64,000 bases of DNA from Paenibacillus typhae (GCF_900099765.1 NZ_FNDX01000029.1:1-64000); one strand, 5' to 3'. Counted from the stretch's first letter, positions 34,148 to 42,861 are shown. The notes: a model not told the origin generated them from the sequence alone. Made by a program: numbers and translations.

Positions 34148-35273
34148 CAGCAGGGAAGAGCAGGTAATGACGGCGGATGCAGCACGGATGCAGCGAGAGA
34201 TTCAGGCGGAACCGGACAACCGCTACATCAGGCAGGCGGTTCAAAATGGCCTGGAACGCGGGGTAAACAGCTCGAAGCGGGCTGCGATGATGAAAGGTTC
34301 GGTCCTCGGGCTGGCTGCAGCCGCAATGATAGCTGTCCTTCTGTTCATCATCCCGGTGCTGCACAATAAACAGCAGTCCACTGCGGCCGGATCCGAGCCG
34401 GTAGACTGGGGTGTGCTTGAGCCGTTCAGGGAATTTAATTCTTATGATATCAATTCTGCAACCTTTGAATCTGCGGTCCTCAATGATTACGTTCAGTTCC
34501 TCGACCGGGACGTGGAGATTGAAGGATACAGGGTTACACTGAATGCAGTAACAGCTGACGAGAACCGTATTATTCTTTTATACACGGCGGAAACAGCGGG
34601 AGATCAGGAGATCTACGGCTTTAGCAGCAGCAGAATGACGGATGTACAGAGCGGCAGCCTGCTGAACCGTAACGGGGGAGTCGGCGCACATGCCAAGATA
34701 TACGGGGGGGAGGATGACTATCATAAATATTACGGCAAAAGCGTGTTCGAGCTGGACCGCAGCAAGCCGTTCCCAACGCAGCTGGAGGCGGATTTCCTGA
34801 TTGCTTCTGTCGATCCGGGTAAAATGGATGATCCCAAGACGGGGACCATTATGGCGGATATTCATTACTCCCCGCGGATAAAAGTCACTTTTGATCTGGA
34901 TCAAAAATTCAAGGAGATCCCGACAACGGTCATTTTCCCGGAGAAGAGCTTCCTGCTTGCCGGTCACGAGGTTGTTCTGAGCCAGGTTGAGCTGTCACCG
35001 TTAATGATCCGGGCCCGCTTTGCCCTGAGGAATGAAGCGGAGAATGAATGGGAGGTCAGACGGAAGATTTTTGAAGCCGGCTCTGGCAAGGTTTTAGCTG
35101 AATCCCGTAACGGCACGGTGCAGCTGCCTCTGCTGTCTGCAGTGGGGACGGAGAATGGCTTTGAAGAGCTGTTCGCCAGCACTCTGCTGGATGATCCCGA
35201 ATCGCTTGTTCTGGAGTTTACAGCGAGGACAGGGAACAGCCAGTCTGTAATGGAGTTTGATTTGTTAAAATAG
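34140..35273 (+). CDS. DUF4179-type anti-sigma factor
   Basis: The 377-residue protein has a short cytoplasmic N-terminus, one membrane segment (about residues 57-78, SVLGLAAAAMIAVLLFIIPV) and a large extracellular part with the DUF4179 pattern (FESAVLNDYVQFLDRDVEIEG..RVTLNAVTADENRIILLY in pieces). Such proteins hold an ECF sigma factor at the membrane. ATG 34140 overlaps the sigma stop (ATGATTAA), so the two should be coupled. The signal it senses is unknown. Confidence 0.82.
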   Translation: MINSREEQVMTADAARMQREIQAEPDNRYIRQAVQNGLERGVNSSKRAAMMKGSVLGLAAAAMIAVLLFIIPVLHNKQQSTAAGSEPVDWGVLEPFREFNSYDINSATFESAVLNDYVQFLDRDVEIEGYRVTLNAVTADENRIILLYTAETAGDQEIYGFSSSRMTDVQSGSLLNRNGGVGAHAKIYGGEDDYHKYYGKSVFELDRSKPFPTQLEADFLIASVDPGKMDDPKTGTIMADIHYSPRIKVTFDLDQKFKEIPTTVIFPEKSFLLAGHEVVLSQVELSPLMIRARFALRNEAENEWEVRRKIFEAGSGKVLAESRNGTVQLPLLSAVGTENGFEELFASTLLDDPESLVLEFTARTGNSQSVMEFDLLK

Positions 35274-35275
35274 CT

Positions 35276-35330
35276 ATAAAAGCTGATAGCTGATAGCTGA
35301 AAAAGCTGATGGCTTATAGCTGAAATGGCT
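35276..35330. repeat. Degenerate AGCTGATAGCTG repeats
   Basis: Directly after the anti-sigma gene, AGCTGATAGCTGATAGCTG is followed by AGCTGATGGCTTATAGCTG. The 7-bp unit GATAGCT is repeated. No function is evident. Confidence 0.6.
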
Positions 35331-35345
35331 GGAATACCTTTCGGC

Positions 35346-35376
35346 AAGCCCCCGCTAATCTGTTAGCGGGGGCTTT
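35346..35376 (+). terminator. Terminator after the sigma/anti-sigma genes
   Basis: AAGCCCCCGCTAA, loop TCTG, TTAGCGGGGGCTTTG; strong stem, short T-tract. Confidence 0.7.
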
Positions 35377-35573
35377 GCGTGTACCTGTGGGCACCGGACA
35401 ATTTGGGGATAGCCTGCCGGCGCCCGATAAGGGGGAAAATCCCTCCAAATCGTATAAAAGACCGGTCAAACGGCTTAGCTAAAGGAAATTTTCCCTGTTC
35501 TGTCCACTTACATGCCTGCTGCCATCTTTTTCGGCCATTCCCTCTCAAGTACCGAATAGATCAGCTCATCGCA

Positions 35574-36059
35574 CTATTCGCGGTTGCAGTATCTGGTTTC
35601 GCGCAGTACGCCGTCTTTGGTTATGCCGACCCGCTGCATGAGGCGCTCGGAGCGCTCGTTGGCGGCATTGGCATAGGCGACGATCCGGTGCGCGTTCAGC
35701 TCTTTGAAGGCATAACCGATCAGGAGCCGGACTGCTTCGGTTGCATATCCGTGTCTCCAGTACTCCGGGTGCAGCGCCCAGCCGATCTCCCATTCCCGGA
35801 TGTCCTTCCAGTTCAGCTTGATGCTGATAATTCCCAGCTGTGTCCGATCTTCTGCACGGCATACCATCAGCTTGAAATGTTCGCGCGGCACATTTGCCGG
35901 GTGCAATAGTGCATTATTGAAGTCATCCTCGATCTGCACAGCATCAGGATGGTTATTTTCAAATTTGGAAGTCAGCTCATGCCCCTCAAGCTCTGCGAAA
36001 AATTCCCGGTCATTTTCACAAAAGTCTCTTATAAGTACACGTTCACCGGCAAGTTCCAT
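35574..36059 (-). CDS. GNAT acetyltransferase (RimJ/RimL type), cut short by an in-frame amber codon
   Basis: The 161 residues up to TAG (35574-35576) make a RimL-type acetyltransferase: RVLIRDFCENDREFF, GIISIKLNWKDIREWEIGWAL, YWRHGYATEAVRLLIGYAF, ELNAHRIVAYANAANERSERLM, GVLRETRYCNRE. Families of this type end with a conserved tail like (R/E)WCDELIYSVLEREW. Here the same frame continues after TAG with CDELIYSVLEREWP and ends at TAA 35508-35510. So a single TGG-to-TAG change would explain the early stop. The product may lack its last beta strand; it could also be read through or be a sequencing error. Confidence 0.8.
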   Translation of the reverse strand: MELAGERVLIRDFCENDREFFAELEGHELTSKFENNHPDAVQIEDDFNNALLHPANVPREHFKLMVCRAEDRTQLGIISIKLNWKDIREWEIGWALHPEYWRHGYATEAVRLLIGYAFKELNAHRIVAYANAANERSERLMQRVGITKDGVLRETRYCNRE

Positions 36060-36077
36060 TGTATAATACCCGCCTAT

Positions 36078-36626
36078 CTAAATGTTGTTGCTGAAGCGGA
36101 ATACCAGCTTGTTCCCGTCAAACGTTTCTTCAACCGCCTCATGATAGCTTTGGTTTGTGTAGCCCGCTACCGTTTTGCGCCAGAAGGTTTGCCCGATAAT
36201 GTTTTTGGCGGCCGGGTTCGTGTGAAGCTCCCAGATGCCCTTGAAGCGTTCAAATACGGAGACGGCAGCCTGACGGGCAATGCCCGTTCCACGGAACGGC
36301 TGCAGCACAAAGAATTCGTTAACAAAATAATCAACCCCTTGTGCACAGTGGGGCGGCGTAGCAATAAGCGTAAATCCGGCTGGACGGGAGCCGGCCTTAA
36401 ACAAAAAGGGATATAGGCAGCCCGGCTTCTCCCACCAGATATTCTGGACATCGTATTGCTGGGCCAACGTCCGGATCTCCGGTTCTTCTTCATAGATTCC
36501 GTGTTCATTCAGGACGGGGCCGTCCTGAAGCCCGTAGTGGCCCGAAAGATCGTGCAGATAAAGCGGGTAAAGATTTTTGATAATATACGCTTCATGGGGG
36601 GCGGCGAGCTCGACAGTTAGATTCAT
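36078..36626 (-). CDS. GNAT-family acetyltransferase
   Basis: The 182-residue protein has the GNAT fold with VDYFVNEFFVLQPFRGTGIARQ (beta4 and acetyl-CoA loop, FRGTGIA) and AVSVFERFKGIWEL. It is more distant than its neighbour and its substrate is unknown. It lies 18 bases before the truncated acetyltransferase gene and is transcribed in the same direction, so both are on one message. Confidence 0.78.
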   Translation of the reverse strand: MNLTVELAAPHEAYIIKNLYPLYLHDLSGHYGLQDGPVLNEHGIYEEEPEIRTLAQQYDVQNIWWEKPGCLYPFLFKAGSRPAGFTLIATPPHCAQGVDYFVNEFFVLQPFRGTGIARQAAVSVFERFKGIWELHTNPAAKNIIGQTFWRKTVAGYTNQSYHEAVEETFDGNKLVFRFSNNI

Positions 36627-36745
36627 AATAGACCTGCTTTCATTCTTTATAGTTAATTAATACCAACCTTAATAACTTATAGCTGATCAGCGCAAGGTAA
36701 AGTTTAGTTTAGAATAAAGGCTACTGGAAAAAGCTTTGCTGGAAA

Positions 36746-36760
36746 TGATAACGATTATCA
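36746..36760. promoter_or_regulatory. Fur box upstream of the heme monooxygenase gene
   Basis: TGATAACGATTATCA matches the Bacillus 7-1-7 Fur consensus (TGATAAT-N-ATTATCA) with one mismatch. A TAGAAT box (36763-36768) lies immediately downstream and could be the -10, which the repressor would cover. Confidence 0.8.
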
Positions 36761-36849
36761 ATTAGAATAGAATTAGTTGCGCATTCAACTATATCAGTCG
36801 GGGGAGTCTGCGAGGCTTTTGCAGTTCCCTATACACAGGAGGAATGATT

Positions 36850-37179
36850 ATGTTAATCCAGACAAGATCCATAGTTGTAGAAAAAGGACACAGCGACAAG
36901 GTAATCGAGAGATTCAGCACACCCGGAGCGCTTGAGGAAATGCCCGGCCTGATCGATATCAGCATCGCGCTCAATAAGAAGGGCAAGGACAGTGAAGAGG
37001 TGCTGATCCTGATCCGCTGGGAGTCCGAGGACGCCTGGAAAAACTGGGAGAAGAGTGACGCGCACATCCAGGGACACCGTAACAGCAGAGGCCAGGAGAA
37101 GCCGGCTTACATTCTGGGCACGACCGTCAATATGTATGAGGTACAAAAGGTTAAAGAGGGCAAGGTTTACGAAAAATAG
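36850..37179 (+). CDS. hmoA: Heme-degrading monooxygenase (IsdG/HmoA type, ABM fold)
   Basis: The 109-residue protein has the ABM ferredoxin-like fold of IsdG-like enzymes: RSIVVEKGHSDKVIERFS, PGLIDISIAL, LILIRWESEDAWKNWEKSDAH, with the conserved Trp and the heme-binding His. These enzymes open heme to release iron. ATG 36850 has AGGAGG at eight bases. A near-perfect Fur box stands upstream, which fits expression under iron limitation and supports the call. Confidence 0.87.
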   Translation: MLIQTRSIVVEKGHSDKVIERFSTPGALEEMPGLIDISIALNKKGKDSEEVLILIRWESEDAWKNWEKSDAHIQGHRNSRGQEKPAYILGTTVNMYEVQKVKEGKVYEK

Positions 37180-37198
37180 AGCAGCTGCGCTTCCAAGG

Positions 37199-37237
37199 AA
37201 CTGCCGGCGATCTTAGCGGATTGCAGGCAGTTTTTTT
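37199..37237 (+). terminator. Terminator after the heme monooxygenase gene
   Basis: AACTGCC...GGCAGTT stem with an interior loop, followed by a run of seven T residues. Confidence 0.7.
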
Positions 37238-37327
37238 GCTGCCTGGGCGTATCAAAATGCCTCTGGAGTATCTTTCAATTTGTGATACATTAATGAATGT
37301 GTCATGCACAAAGGGGGATTTTGGAAG

Positions 37328-39277
37328 ATGAAAGGTTTAAGATGGGTGCTTGCAGCGGTAGTCTCCGCCGGCATGTTTGGTCAAGCCGGGGGTGTGCTGC
37401 ATGCGGCTGGACCGGCGATCATTGATTTTGACAGGGGGAGTTACCTGCTTAGTGACGGTACAGTATGGAAGCAGGATGTTGACAACGGAGGATATAAACA
37501 GCTTGATTTCGATCTGACTGAGATTGAGGAAGGCTATGGAATTACCGCGTCAGGTACTCTGGTTCGATTACAGGGGAAGGGAGCTCCTGAAATACTGAAG
37601 AACATGACCGGGGTGGTACACATTTCCGGGAACTATTATTTGGATAATACAGGAACCATTCGTTACCTCGACTATGGTGATTCGACAAGTTATACAGATA
37701 TTGTGAAATTTGATGATTCGGAAAAAGGTTTGGCATTGCTTACCCGTTCCGGAGTCTTGAAGGCAGAGGGGTTCAGCGACAAAATTGAACAATTCGGCAG
37801 CAGCGCAGAGGTCACGGCCATAGATAGTTATTCTGATTCCTACAGTTCTGTCGACGATGTGGCAGTGGTCCTGCATTCCGGAAAAGTGCTGCTGTACAAC
37901 CGGTTTAATTTTGACAGGAATGATCTCTCTAAATATATTCCCGTAACCATCACCGAAAATGCAGCAGAAGCCAGATTCGATGACCAAGGTAATCTGGTTG
38001 TACGAATGAATGACGGTACCGTCTGGAGAACGGGGTCTTCTGAAGCTGACCGCTATAAGCTTACGGAGTCATTCCCGGGTCTTAAAGGTGTAACCGGACT
38101 GATCTCAGTCTATAGCCAGGGCATGTATGTAAAAACGCAGGACGGAAGCGTAGCGGACTATGATGTGCAGGCGGACCGTCTGGAGAAGCTGACCCTGCCA
38201 GGTGTCACCGGTGTATCCTTCACGATGGAGAATACCAGCCTTACGGTCGGTGACAAGGTTCCTGTGCAGATTTTGGAGACCTGGACGGGCGGATCTACAA
38301 GGAAAGTGCCGCTGAAGGATGCGGATTTGATTATTGAAAAACCGGCGCTTTTGCAGAAGCTGAACGATGGAACTTTAAAGGCACTGGCGGTCGGAGTTAC
38401 CAAAGTTACAGTGAAATCAGGATCAATCTCCAAAACGCTGGAGGTATCCATCAGTTCAAAAATTATTATCAGAGATGGAGCACTGATTAACGGTTCAATG
38501 TATCTGCCGGTTCAGGCGGTGTTCCAGCAGCTCGGTGCTTCTGTGCAATACGATGCTAACACCAAAATATTCAACATTAAACTGAATACTACCCCTGTCC
38601 AGCTCCAGCTCGGCAGTGATATGGCAATGGTGAGCGGCAAGAAGGTTAAGATGAGCGGAAAGGTACAGACCTTTGGTGATGTAAAAGTGTTTCCGGCAAC
38701 GCTGTTGAAGTCGGCGTTCGGAGCAGGGCTAGTATGGGATTCCGCTATTCAGAGCATGACGATTACCTTCGGCAAGGCCGAAATGAAGGTACAGACCAAG
38801 CAAACCACCCATATCTATAAGAAGCTGGCCCAGGGAAATCTGGCGAACCTGATCGGGAAAAGCTACTGGATCAATTTTTTTGATGTCAATTATAGGTTTC
38901 AAAAAGTAACCATCGTTGATGTAATTCCTGATTATAACGGGAACTTCGTTCTTGCCATGAAGCTTGCTTCAGGAAAAGTACTGAAAACGTATGAGATGAC
39001 CGGGGCGGAGATAATAAGTACGCTGGCCGATAAAGAAGAATTTCTGACAGCAGACCCTTACAAAACGTACAAGTGGTCAAGTAAAGTGTGGGAAGATATT
39101 AAGGCAGGATACATAAGCATCGGTATGACAAAGCAGCAGGTCGAGTTAAGCTGGGGGACACCGGAGAGCAAGTCTGCTGCCGTAGGAGGCGGCATCCGCG
39201 TAGAGACCTGGCAGTACGTAGGCTATGATTACGTGACCTTTACCAACGGTGTAGTTTCGTTTATTTATACCAGCTGA
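37328..39277 (+). CDS. Large secreted multidomain protein (propeller-like, Ig-like, stalk domain, BamE-like end)
   Basis: The 649-residue protein has a signal peptide (MKGLRWVLAAVVSAGMFGQA..LHAA). Residues about 30-290 are RCC1/propeller-like repeats built on LLSDGTVWKQD, ITASGTLVRLQG, LTRSGVLKAEG, VRMNDGTVWRTG. Then comes a Big2/Ig-like unit (LTVGDKVPVQIL ... LKALAVGVTKVTVKSG), a copper-amine-oxidase-N-like stalk domain (GSMYLPVQAVFQQLGASVQYD ... FPATLLKSAFG), and a BamE/SmpA-like C-terminus (YISIGMTKQQVELSWGTPES, VETWQYVGYDYVTF). ATG 37328 fits AAGGGGG; an ATG at 37304 is in frame. The role is unknown; it is probably a cell-surface structural or sensory protein. Confidence 0.75.
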   Translation: MKGLRWVLAAVVSAGMFGQAGGVLHAAGPAIIDFDRGSYLLSDGTVWKQDVDNGGYKQLDFDLTEIEEGYGITASGTLVRLQGKGAPEILKNMTGVVHISGNYYLDNTGTIRYLDYGDSTSYTDIVKFDDSEKGLALLTRSGVLKAEGFSDKIEQFGSSAEVTAIDSYSDSYSSVDDVAVVLHSGKVLLYNRFNFDRNDLSKYIPVTITENAAEARFDDQGNLVVRMNDGTVWRTGSSEADRYKLTESFPGLKGVTGLISVYSQGMYVKTQDGSVADYDVQADRLEKLTLPGVTGVSFTMENTSLTVGDKVPVQILETWTGGSTRKVPLKDADLIIEKPALLQKLNDGTLKALAVGVTKVTVKSGSISKTLEVSISSKIIIRDGALINGSMYLPVQAVFQQLGASVQYDANTKIFNIKLNTTPVQLQLGSDMAMVSGKKVKMSGKVQTFGDVKVFPATLLKSAFGAGLVWDSAIQSMTITFGKAEMKVQTKQTTHIYKKLAQGNLANLIGKSYWINFFDVNYRFQKVTIVDVIPDYNGNFVLAMKLASGKVLKTYEMTGAEIISTLADKEEFLTADPYKTYKWSSKVWEDIKAGYISIGMTKQQVELSWGTPESKSAAVGGGIRVETWQYVGYDYVTFTNGVVSFIYTS

Positions 39278-39289
39278 TTAACGGCTAAG

Positions 39290-39345
39290 GCCGGAGGCTG
39301 TTTCAAATGCGTAAACCGCAAATGAAGCAGCTTTCGGCTTTTTTT
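39290..39345 (+). terminator. Terminator after the multidomain protein gene
   Basis: GCCGGAGGCTG pairs with CAGCTTTCGGC (with G-T pairs) around a long loop, then TTTTTTT. Confidence 0.65.
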
Positions 39346-39431
39346 GTACACGGCTCTACATAGCTGCCCACGGAAAAGTTTTTTGTGTAAGGTACTTGAA
39401 ATCGCTAACACATAGTTTTATAATATGGTTA

Positions 39432-39445
39432 TCGAAACGATTCGA
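39432..39445. promoter_or_regulatory. LacI-type operator, upstream copy
   Basis: TCGAAACGATTCGA, arms TCGAA/TTCGA. It matches the site at 39612 and the half-sites before the GH3 gene. Confidence 0.65.
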
Positions 39446-39499
39446 GCGAAAGGTTGAAGAACAACTACAATCCGGAAGCCTGATACGGTTAAACGGAAG

Positions 39500-39513
39500 T
39501 GAAAGCGTTGTTA
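39500..39513. promoter_or_regulatory. Candidate catabolite-response element (cre)
   Basis: TGAAAGCGTTGTTA matches the CcpA consensus TGWAARCGYTWNCW at 12 of 14 positions; it lies upstream of the sugar transporter genes. Confidence 0.45.
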
Positions 39514-39611
39514 ATCTCGTTTCAATGACTGAATATCAGGTTAATAATATCCTGAATGCGTTTTTAAGGCGAGAAATGATGTGTAGTAACTCGAATTTTT
39601 TTTCGAAAATA

Positions 39612-39627
39612 ATCGAAACGTTTCGAT
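39612..39627. promoter_or_regulatory. LacI-type operator, perfect palindrome
   Basis: ATCGAAACGTTTCGAT is a perfect 16-bp palindrome 64 bases before the binding-protein start, as expected for the LacI-type regulator at 42862. Confidence 0.75.
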
Positions 39628-39690
39628 GAAAGGGCTTTATTTCATAGCAATTTCAAGTTTGGCACACACTACAACAGGGGTGAAAGAAGA

Positions 39691-40932
39691 ATGAAAAAGA
39701 AAACCGGAGTTAAGATTGCAGCACTACTGATGAGCTTTTCCTTGGTTGCAGCAGGCTGCGGCAATTCAAACAATTCTGCTGCCGGAGACAGCAAAACGTT
39801 GAAGGTATGGTTTATGGGTACAGCGGATACAGTTGAACCGATTGCTGAAATGTATGAAGCTGCGAATCCCGGCATCACAGTAGATGTGCAAGCGATCCCT
39901 TGGGATACGGCGCATGATAAACTGCTGACAGCGGTAGCATCCAAAAACGGCCCTGACGTTGTTCAGATGGGTACGACCTGGGTTCCTGAATTTGCAGCTG
40001 CCGGTGCCCTGAAGGACTTGACCCCTTATATCGAACAATATCCAAGCATGAAAGCGGAAAACTTCTTTGAGGGTGCTGTTGAAACCACAAAGTATGAAGA
40101 TCAGACAGTAGGTATTCCGTTCTATGTAGAGACACGTGCTATGTTTTACCGGACGGATCTGCTCAGTGAAGTAGGTTATCCAGAGGGTCCCAAGACCTGG
40201 GACGAGCTGAAGGATGCCAGCAGAAAGCTGGTCGAAAAGGGCGGAGCCGGTCATTATGCCCTGCCGATTGAAGGGAAAGATTCTATCTATCCTGTCATTT
40301 TTGCCTGGCAGAACGGCAGTGACATTATTGATGCCAACCGCCAGCCACAGTTCAATCAGCCGGCTTATGTTGAAACGGTTGACTTCCTGAAAAGCTTCTA
40401 TGATGAAGGGTTATCGCCAAAAGGCACAGACCTCGACACCGTTGCAGCATTTAAAGACGGCAAAATGGCCATGTTTATCAGCGGACCGTGGATGATCCAG
40501 ACCGTTAAAGATAAAGCTCCTGAGATTGATGGTAAATGGGCTGTGACTACACTCCCTGCAAAAGTAACCAATACTTCCTCTATCGGCGGCGCGGACCTGT
40601 CCATCTTTAACTACAGCAAAAATCCTGACGAAGCCGCCAAGTTCATTGCGTTCATGGCTGAACAGGAAGCACAGCTGAAATACTATGAAACTTCGAACTC
40701 CATGCCGGCCCTGAAGGCTGCCTGGTCCAACGAAGCGCTTAGTGATCCGATGATTGCCGCTTTCGGTAAACAGCTGGAAAATTCACGTCCCGCCCCTACC
40801 GTTAAAGAGTATGAAGAAATTGCCCAGGCGGCAATGGCTGCCTTCGAACAAATTACAATCGGCGGTGCTGATACACAAACTGAGCTGGATAAGCTGAACG
40901 ACAAGGCTAATGAGCTGCTCGGTAACAAATAA
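39691..40932 (+). CDS. ABC transporter sugar-binding lipoprotein (likely for beta-1,2-glucooligosaccharides)
   Basis: The 413-residue protein has a lipobox (VAAGC, Cys23) and a family-1 sugar-binding fold: LKVWFMGTADTVEPIAEMYE, VQAIPWDTAHDKLLTAVAS, GPDVVQMGTTWVPEFAAAG, SGPWMIQTVK, ETSNSMPALKAAW. It opens the transporter operon downstream of the operators. The sugar cannot be read from this protein alone; the GH94 and GH3 genes suggest sophorooligosaccharides. Confidence 0.85.
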   Translation: MKKKTGVKIAALLMSFSLVAAGCGNSNNSAAGDSKTLKVWFMGTADTVEPIAEMYEAANPGITVDVQAIPWDTAHDKLLTAVASKNGPDVVQMGTTWVPEFAAAGALKDLTPYIEQYPSMKAENFFEGAVETTKYEDQTVGIPFYVETRAMFYRTDLLSEVGYPEGPKTWDELKDASRKLVEKGGAGHYALPIEGKDSIYPVIFAWQNGSDIIDANRQPQFNQPAYVETVDFLKSFYDEGLSPKGTDLDTVAAFKDGKMAMFISGPWMIQTVKDKAPEIDGKWAVTTLPAKVTNTSSIGGADLSIFNYSKNPDEAAKFIAFMAEQEAQLKYYETSNSMPALKAAWSNEALSDPMIAAFGKQLENSRPAPTVKEYEEIAQAAMAAFEQITIGGADTQTELDKLNDKANELLGNK

Positions 40933-40954
40933 ACAGGCTTAATGCCAACAGGCG

Positions 40955-40995
40955 GACTGCCGGGATCTCGCCCTGAGGCTGAGGTTCCGGCAGTC
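40955..40995 (+). other. Hairpin between binding-protein and permease genes
   Basis: GACTGCCGG...CCGGCAGTC with a further ATCTC/GAGGT extension and no T-run. Such hairpins commonly protect the highly expressed binding-protein message. Confidence 0.6.
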
Positions 40996-41044
40996 AGCTT
41001 GTTTCTCTTCCTGACGGAAGAGAGGGGATAGAAAGGGAAAGGGT

Positions 41045-41953
41045 GTGAGGCAAGTGAGCTCATTGGTGAAGCAACTGAACAAGCATAAGGTTCCATATTT
41101 GTTTATCGCTCCGGCAGTCATCCTGCTGACGCTGTTTTCGATCATTCCGATCATCATTGCACTTGTAATCAGCTTTACGGATATGGATCTGGTCGGCCTT
41201 GCGGATTATTCGAATATCAGCGGGATCGGCTTCAGCAACTATATTGATATTTTTAAAGATCCGATTTTTCTGAAGTCAATGTACAATACCCTGATTTATG
41301 TAGTGATAGGAGTACCCATGGTTGTCATTGCCTCCATCGCCGTTGCTTTGCTGCTTAACTATGGTACCGGCTGGCTGTTCAAAAGCTTCCGGGTTATCTA
41401 TTATATGCCCTCCATCACCAACATTGTGGCGGTAGCAGTGGTATGGGGCTATCTGTATAACGGGTCTTACGGATTGTTTAACTACGTACTCTCCTGGTTT
41501 GGTTTACCGGCGCAGCAGTGGCTTCAGGACCCTGTTCTGGCTAAATTTTCGCTGATTTTGCTGGCGTTCTGGAAATCAATCGGTCTGAATATGATCATCT
41601 TCCTGGCAGCTCTGCAGGGGATTCCGCGTTCCTATTACGAAGCGGCTGAAATCGACGGTGCGACCGGGTGGAAAAAGCTGCGCTACATTACAGTTCCCCT
41701 GCTGGGGTTCGCTACTTTCTTTGTGACCATTACGACCTTGATCGGCTGGATCCAATTTTTCGAAGAACCGCTGGTAATGACCAAGGGCGGACCGCTGAAT
41801 GCCACGATGTCGATGGCGCTCTTTATTTACAATAACGGGTTCCAGCTCAGCAAATTCGGTTATGCGGCCTCCGGCTCATTCGTGCTGTTCATCATTATTA
41901 TTATTGCGACACTGATCCAATTCGCGGTCAAAAAGAAAGAAGTGGAATATTAA
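41045..41953 (+). CDS. Sugar ABC transporter permease (UgpA/MalF type)
   Basis: The 302-residue protein has six membrane segments and the permease loop YYEAAEIDGATGWKKLRYITVPLL. It belongs to carbohydrate-uptake CUT1 inner-membrane components. It begins with GTG, with AAAGGG seven bases upstream; an in-frame GTG at 41054 is an alternative. No ATPase gene is present in the locus, so the transporter probably uses a shared MsmK/MsmX-type ATPase. Confidence 0.87.
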   Translation: MRQVSSLVKQLNKHKVPYLFIAPAVILLTLFSIIPIIIALVISFTDMDLVGLADYSNISGIGFSNYIDIFKDPIFLKSMYNTLIYVVIGVPMVVIASIAVALLLNYGTGWLFKSFRVIYYMPSITNIVAVAVVWGYLYNGSYGLFNYVLSWFGLPAQQWLQDPVLAKFSLILLAFWKSIGLNMIIFLAALQGIPRSYYEAAEIDGATGWKKLRYITVPLLGFATFFVTITTLIGWIQFFEEPLVMTKGGPLNATMSMALFIYNNGFQLSKFGYAASGSFVLFIIIIIATLIQFAVKKKEVEY

Positions 41954-41995
41954 GCTCCGGCCGAACGCCGATGGCTTAAGAAGGAGGAAACGGGC

Positions 41996-42820
41996 ATGGC
42001 TCTTAAAATGAAGAGAGTGGAAAAAGGAATTATGATTACGCTGCTCATCCTCGGAGGACTTCTGATGATGGTGCCTTTTATCTGGATGATCGGATCATCC
42101 TTTAAGCCTGAAAATGAATTTACGGTTATCCCGCCGACGCTGTTCCCGAACCATCCCACGTTTAACAATTACCGGGATCTGTTCGTTAAAATGGACTTTC
42201 TTGTCTATTTGAAGAACACGCTGATTATCGTTTTGTGTTCCTTTGTCGGGCTGTTCCTGAATGCAATGGCCGGATATGCGTTTGCCAAATTTGATTTTCC
42301 GGGCAGAAACAAGTTCTTCTATATTATCCTGGCAACCATGATGATCCCCGGCCAGGTGACGATGATTCCGACTTATCTGATCATCAATCAGATGGGCCTG
42401 GTGAATACCATGGCGGGAATCGTGCTGCCGGGACTGGTTGGCGCATTCGCGATTTTCCTGTTCCGCCAGTTTATGACGACGATTCCGATCGATCTGCTGG
42501 AGGCGGCAAGACTTGACGGTGCAGGCGAACTCCGGATCTTTTTCCAGCTGATTGTGCCGATTGTCAAACCGGTATTTGCCGTTCAGGGAATTCTGACCTT
42601 TATCGGTGCCTGGAACAGCTTCCTGTGGCCGCTGATTATTGCCAACGACGAACGGCTGTACACACTGTCAGTCGGGTTGTCACTGCTGAAGGGACAATAC
42701 GGAACGGAGTTCGGGCTGCAGATGGCCGGCGCCGCCTTTATGGTTATTCCTATCATTATTATATTTATCTTCTTCCAGAAGCATATCATAGAAGGATATA
42801 CGATCTCCGGCATAAAATAG
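41996..42820 (+). CDS. Sugar ABC transporter permease (UgpE/MalG type)
   Basis: The 274-residue protein has six membrane segments and the loop DLLEAARLDGAGELRIFFQLIVPIVKP. It is the second CUT1 permease. GGAGG stands before the ATG. It follows the first permease by 42 bases and precedes the lacI-type gene by 41 bases. Confidence 0.88.
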   Translation: MALKMKRVEKGIMITLLILGGLLMMVPFIWMIGSSFKPENEFTVIPPTLFPNHPTFNNYRDLFVKMDFLVYLKNTLIIVLCSFVGLFLNAMAGYAFAKFDFPGRNKFFYIILATMMIPGQVTMIPTYLIINQMGLVNTMAGIVLPGLVGAFAIFLFRQFMTTIPIDLLEAARLDGAGELRIFFQLIVPIVKPVFAVQGILTFIGAWNSFLWPLIIANDERLYTLSVGLSLLKGQYGTEFGLQMAGAAFMVIPIIIIFIFFQKHIIEGYTISGIK

Positions 42821-42861
42821 TATAAGTAACCAATTGCTAGGCTCAGGAAGGATTGAATCAG

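Larger units (their letters stand above)
39278..39690. other. Regulatory region before the sugar locus (no gene)
   Basis: This 413-base stretch holds a terminator (39290-39345), two LacI-type operators (39432-39445, 39612-39627) and a cre-like site (39500-39513). A 77-codon frame (39396-39629) lies over these sites, has no ribosome site and is judged not coding. Confidence 0.7.

Noticed and set aside
39396-39629. 77-codon frame before the sugar-binding protein gene
   Set aside because: It covers two operators and a cre-like site, has no Shine-Dalgarno and no recognisable motif.
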